The position numbers and the translations under genes were made by a program. 64,000 nt of DNA, from the NCBI RefSeq assembly GCF_011302055.1, contig NZ_CP049871.1, positions 1,570,501 through 1,634,500 on the forward strand, read 5' to 3'. Shown piece by piece: positions 62,034-64,000 of this stretch (within the stretch, counting starts at the first letter, position 1; each line of letters opens with the position of its first letter). The notes under the pieces are model-generated. The model ran no database searches, had not been told where the DNA came from, and saw only the letters and a program-made list of their open reading frames with translations. This DNA is from Sphingomonas sinipercae. GTDB taxonomy: Bacteria; Pseudomonadota; Alphaproteobacteria; Sphingomonadales; Sphingomonadaceae.

Positions 62034-62381
62034 TTACGAGGTGAAGCAACCTGGCGTTCCGACCGTCACCGTTCTTTTGCTTTGAACCAAGAAGACCTTA
62101 CGCCCCGGTGTGCAATCATTCACATCGGCCCACGTCGCCAACACCTGACGGATCGAATCGTCTGGGAGGCGCACTGTAAGGATGGGCAAAGTGCCGCCAG
62201 CGCTGCCTGCCGCCGGCCGCGTTCCGACGCGCAGGACCTCTCCTGTCACATCACGACCGCTAACGGGGACTGCGCCAAATTGAAGATAGCCGATCGCGAA
62301 AATTAGCCCCACGAGGAGGGCCAGGGCGCCGGCTTTTTTGATGTACGTCCGAAGATCGTCAATTCGGAACGGATCGGCCAA
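62034..62381 (-). CDS. Single-span membrane protein of unknown function
   Basis: 115 residues if started at TTG 62381; no ATG is close and the ribosome-binding site is weak. One membrane segment (AGALALLVGLIFAIGYLQF, residues ~18-36), then a periplasmic beta-like region with GTLPILTVRLPDDSIRQVLA and two cysteines (NDCTPGRK, GTPGCFTS) possibly in a disulfide. No family recognised. Confidence 0.6.
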   Translation of the reverse strand: MADPFRIDDLRTYIKKAGALALLVGLIFAIGYLQFGAVPVSGRDVTGEVLRVGTRPAAGSAGGTLPILTVRLPDDSIRQVLATWADVNDCTPGRKVFLVQSKRTVTVGTPGCFTS

Positions 62382-62467
62382 GTTAAGCGCAGTCCGCTAT
62401 CATTCGCGGGTCCCCGGCGAGGCCTGCGGTACCGACCATCGACATCGTCAACGCACAACCGAGAATG

Positions 62468-63655
62468 CTACGCCGCTTCGGGCAGGTCGTAGTCGGCGGC
62501 GGCTGCGGACAGGCCGTCGACGAATTCGCGGATGTGGCTTTCCTCGATGTTGAGCGGGGGCAGCACGCGCATAACGTTGTCGCCGGCGGCCACGGCCAGG
62601 ATGCCGCGGGTGCGCAGGTAGGTGACGAAGGCGCGGCTGTCGGTCTTCATCTTGATGCCCAGCATCAGGCCCAGGCCGCGGACGCTTTCGAACAGGTGGT
62701 CGTGATTGGGGAGCATCTGTTCAAGCGCCGAGCGAAGCCGCTCGCCCGTCCGGCGGACATTGCCCAGGAATTCCTCGTTGGCCACGACGTCGAACACCGC
62801 CTGTCCCGCCGCCATTGCCAGCGGATTGCCGCCGTAGGTCGAGCCGTGGGTGCCGACGACCATGCCCGCCGCGGCCTTTTCGGTCGCCAGGCAGGCGCCG
62901 AGCGGGAAGCCGCCGCCGATGCCCTTGGCGCTGGCCATGATGTCGGGGGCAACGCCATATTGCTCATAGGCGTAAAGCGTGCCCGTCCGGGCGACGCCGC
63001 ACTGAACCTCGTCGAACACCAGCATCAGGTCGTTCTCGTCGCAGGCCTTGCGCAGCCCCTCGATGAAGTGCTGGCTGGCCGGGCGGATTCCGCCCTCGCC
63101 CTGCACCGGTTCGAGCAGGAAGCCCGCCGTATGTTCGTCGACCGCGGCCAGCGCCGCGTCGAGGTCGTCGAATTCCACCACTTTGAAGCCGGGCAGCAGC
63201 GGCGCGAAGCCGTCGCGAAGCTTTTCCTGGTTGGTGGCGCTGATGGTCCCCATCGTCCGGCCGTGAAAGGCGTTCGAGAAGGTGATCAGGTCGTGCTTGT
63301 GCGGGTTGCCCTTGGCATGGTGGTAGCGGCGCGCCGTCTTGATTGCGCATTCCACCGCCTCGGCCCCGGAATTGGTGAAGAACACCGTGTCGGCGAAGGT
63401 AAGGTCGACCAGCCGCTGCGCGAACGCTTCCCCCTGCGGCGATCCGTACAGGTTCGACACGTGCATCAGCGTTGCCGCCTGGTCTTGGATCGCCTTGGTT
63501 ACGTGCGGGTGGCCGTGGCCGAGCAGGTTGACCGCGATCCCGCTGGCGAAATCGAGATACTTCTCGCCATTCTCGCCGAACAGATAGGCCCCTTCGCCCC
63601 GGACCGGGCGGACCGGCGAACGCGGGTAAACGGGCATCAGCGGCGTAATGGCCAT
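62468..63655 (-). CDS. argD: Acetylornithine aminotransferase (class III)
   Basis: 395 residues, normal length. PLP enzyme: FFTNSGAEAVECAIKTARR (phosphate-binding loop), AFHGRTMGTISATNQEK, VFDEVQCGVARTGTLYAYEQ and the Schiff-base lysine in IMASAKGIGGGFPLG. It transaminates N-acetylglutamate semialdehyde in arginine synthesis; such enzymes can also act on succinylornithine, of interest because astC is missing near astAB. Confidence 0.93.
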   Translation of the reverse strand: MAITPLMPVYPRSPVRPVRGEGAYLFGENGEKYLDFASGIAVNLLGHGHPHVTKAIQDQAATLMHVSNLYGSPQGEAFAQRLVDLTFADTVFFTNSGAEAVECAIKTARRYHHAKGNPHKHDLITFSNAFHGRTMGTISATNQEKLRDGFAPLLPGFKVVEFDDLDAALAAVDEHTAGFLLEPVQGEGGIRPASQHFIEGLRKACDENDLMLVFDEVQCGVARTGTLYAYEQYGVAPDIMASAKGIGGGFPLGACLATEKAAAGMVVGTHGSTYGGNPLAMAAGQAVFDVVANEEFLGNVRRTGERLRSALEQMLPNHDHLFESVRGLGLMLGIKMKTDSRAFVTYLRTRGILAVAAGDNVMRVLPPLNIEESHIREFVDGLSAAAADYDLPEAA

Positions 63656-63733
63656 GAATTTCGATCCTCTAATCGCGAATGTCGGTCGCGGCGCCCGCCG
63701 CTGCCGGCCGGATATAACGGCAGCCAGGCCAAA

Positions 63734-63764
63734 GCAAAAGGCGCGCCGGTTGCCCGGCGCGCCT
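63734..63764 (-). terminator. Intrinsic terminator after the window-edge gene
   Basis: Minus-strand AGGCGCGCCGG / CCGGCGCGCCT stem with a 4-base loop, then TTTTGCTTT. Lies about 30 bases downstream of the stop at 63793 and about 80 bases upstream of the argD start. Confidence 0.85.
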
Positions 63765-63792
63765 CCATTAGACCTTAAAGATCGGTCGCTCG

Positions 63793-64000
63793 TTACCAGG
63801 CGCGGCGCCAGTTACGGTCGCGGGCGTCGCGCTGGATGCGATATTCCAGGCGCTGGATGCGCTGGTTGATGTTGTACGCCTCGCGCTGGTCGAAGCGGCG
63901 GCCATCGCGCACATCCATGCGAAGCCGGCGTTCGATATCGCGAGCCTCCGCATTGAGGTTGCGATACTCGTTGCGCGTGATCATCCGGCGCTGAGCCAGC
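63793..64000 (-). CDS. Arg-rich helical protein, partial at the window edge
   Basis: The frame is open to position 64000, so only the last ~68 residues are seen. They are strongly basic and helical, with repeating EARDIERRLRMDVRDGRRFD and QRIQRLEYRIQRDARD, ending RRAW. Likely a small secreted or periplasmic Arg/Asp-rich protein of the type common in sphingomonads. An ATG at 63984 could be internal. No function known. Confidence 0.55.
   Translation of the reverse strand, partial: LAQRRMITRNEYRNLNAEARDIERRLRMDVRDGRRFDQREAYNINQRIQRLEYRIQRDARDRNWRRAW

Noticed and set aside
1..64000. Mobile elements, phage genes, tRNA/rRNA genes
   Set aside because: Looked for across all gaps on both strands; no transposase, integrase, cloverleaf-like gene or rRNA stretch was found.

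Overview
The window is chromosomal DNA of a GC-rich alphaproteobacterium, most likely a sphingomonad (Sphingomonas/Sphingomicrobium-like). Support comes from the high GC content, a Rieske-cytochrome b-cytochrome c1 operon, split glycine dehydrogenase (gcvPA/gcvPB) behind a tandem glycine riboswitch, a CpaABCDE-TadBC pilus cluster, an HWE-type histidine kinase and a CtrA-type TTAA-N7-TTAA site. I see no transposase, integrase, phage gene, CRISPR array, rRNA or tRNA. This is core chromosome rather than an island, and gene content is mostly housekeeping.

Layout. 1-9.1 kb: YnbE (partial)/YdbH envelope pair, radC, a lipoprotein, purB, an SDR, a DNA photolyase and a YdjM-like membrane protein. 9.1-12.3 kb: korA/korB 2-oxoacid:ferredoxin oxidoreductase, with two very small translationally coupled ORFs (59 and 24 codons) between the subunits. 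12.4-16.2 kb: a secreted NTF2-like protein, a PAS/HWE kinase, an FG-GAP repeat protein, rppH and a BLUF photoreceptor. 16.3-19.7 kb: an overlapping M20 hydrolase-astA-astB arginine catabolism operon. 19.8-21.1 kb: small hypothetical genes, one with a CtrA-type box. 21.2-27.4 kb: glycine cleavage operon gcvT-gcvH-methyltransferase-gcvPA-gcvPB-DUF938 methyltransferase. 27.4-31.4 kb: a lipoprotein, ispH, rnhA, a membrane protein with an HEFVH motif and an FAD oxidoreductase. 31.5-38.5 kb: the cpa/tad cluster, which lacks cpaF and pilin genes. 38.5-45.7 kb: glyQS (both probably TTG-started), two TraB/GumN paralogues flanking a small secreted peptide-XRE regulator-membrane protein cassette, and a TonB-C-like protein. 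45.9-50.2 kb: rplY, pth, a 2OG-Fe(II) oxygenase-like gene, a palindromic repeat, ychF, a PAP2 phosphatase and a MaoC hydratase. 50.2-58.2 kb: M28 peptidase, Gly/Tyr-rich lipoprotein, petABC, a truncated Abhydrolase_10-like ORF, hemF and a membrane protein. 58.3-64 kb: lipB, two short lipoproteins, queC, a DUF3617 protein, hslO, argD and the end of an Arg-rich hypothetical.

How genes connect. The glycine system (riboswitch, gcvTHP, lipB for octanoyl transfer to GcvH, glyQS) is well represented, and two SAM methyltransferases sit inside or at the end of the gcv operon. Photolyase and BLUF genes suggest light exposure. The bc1 complex and hemF show aerobic respiration, while KorAB adds a ferredoxin-linked 2-oxoacid route. 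The arginine operon uses an M20 hydrolase where AstE would be expected.

No spectacular new system is evident. The least-explained structures are the korA-orf59-orf24-korB arrangement with palindromes inside the small ORF, the TGACA-rich promoter of the small peptide/XRE/membrane cassette, the M20-astAB linkage and the methyltransferase inside the gcv operon. All function calls rest on reading motifs by eye; no database search was run.
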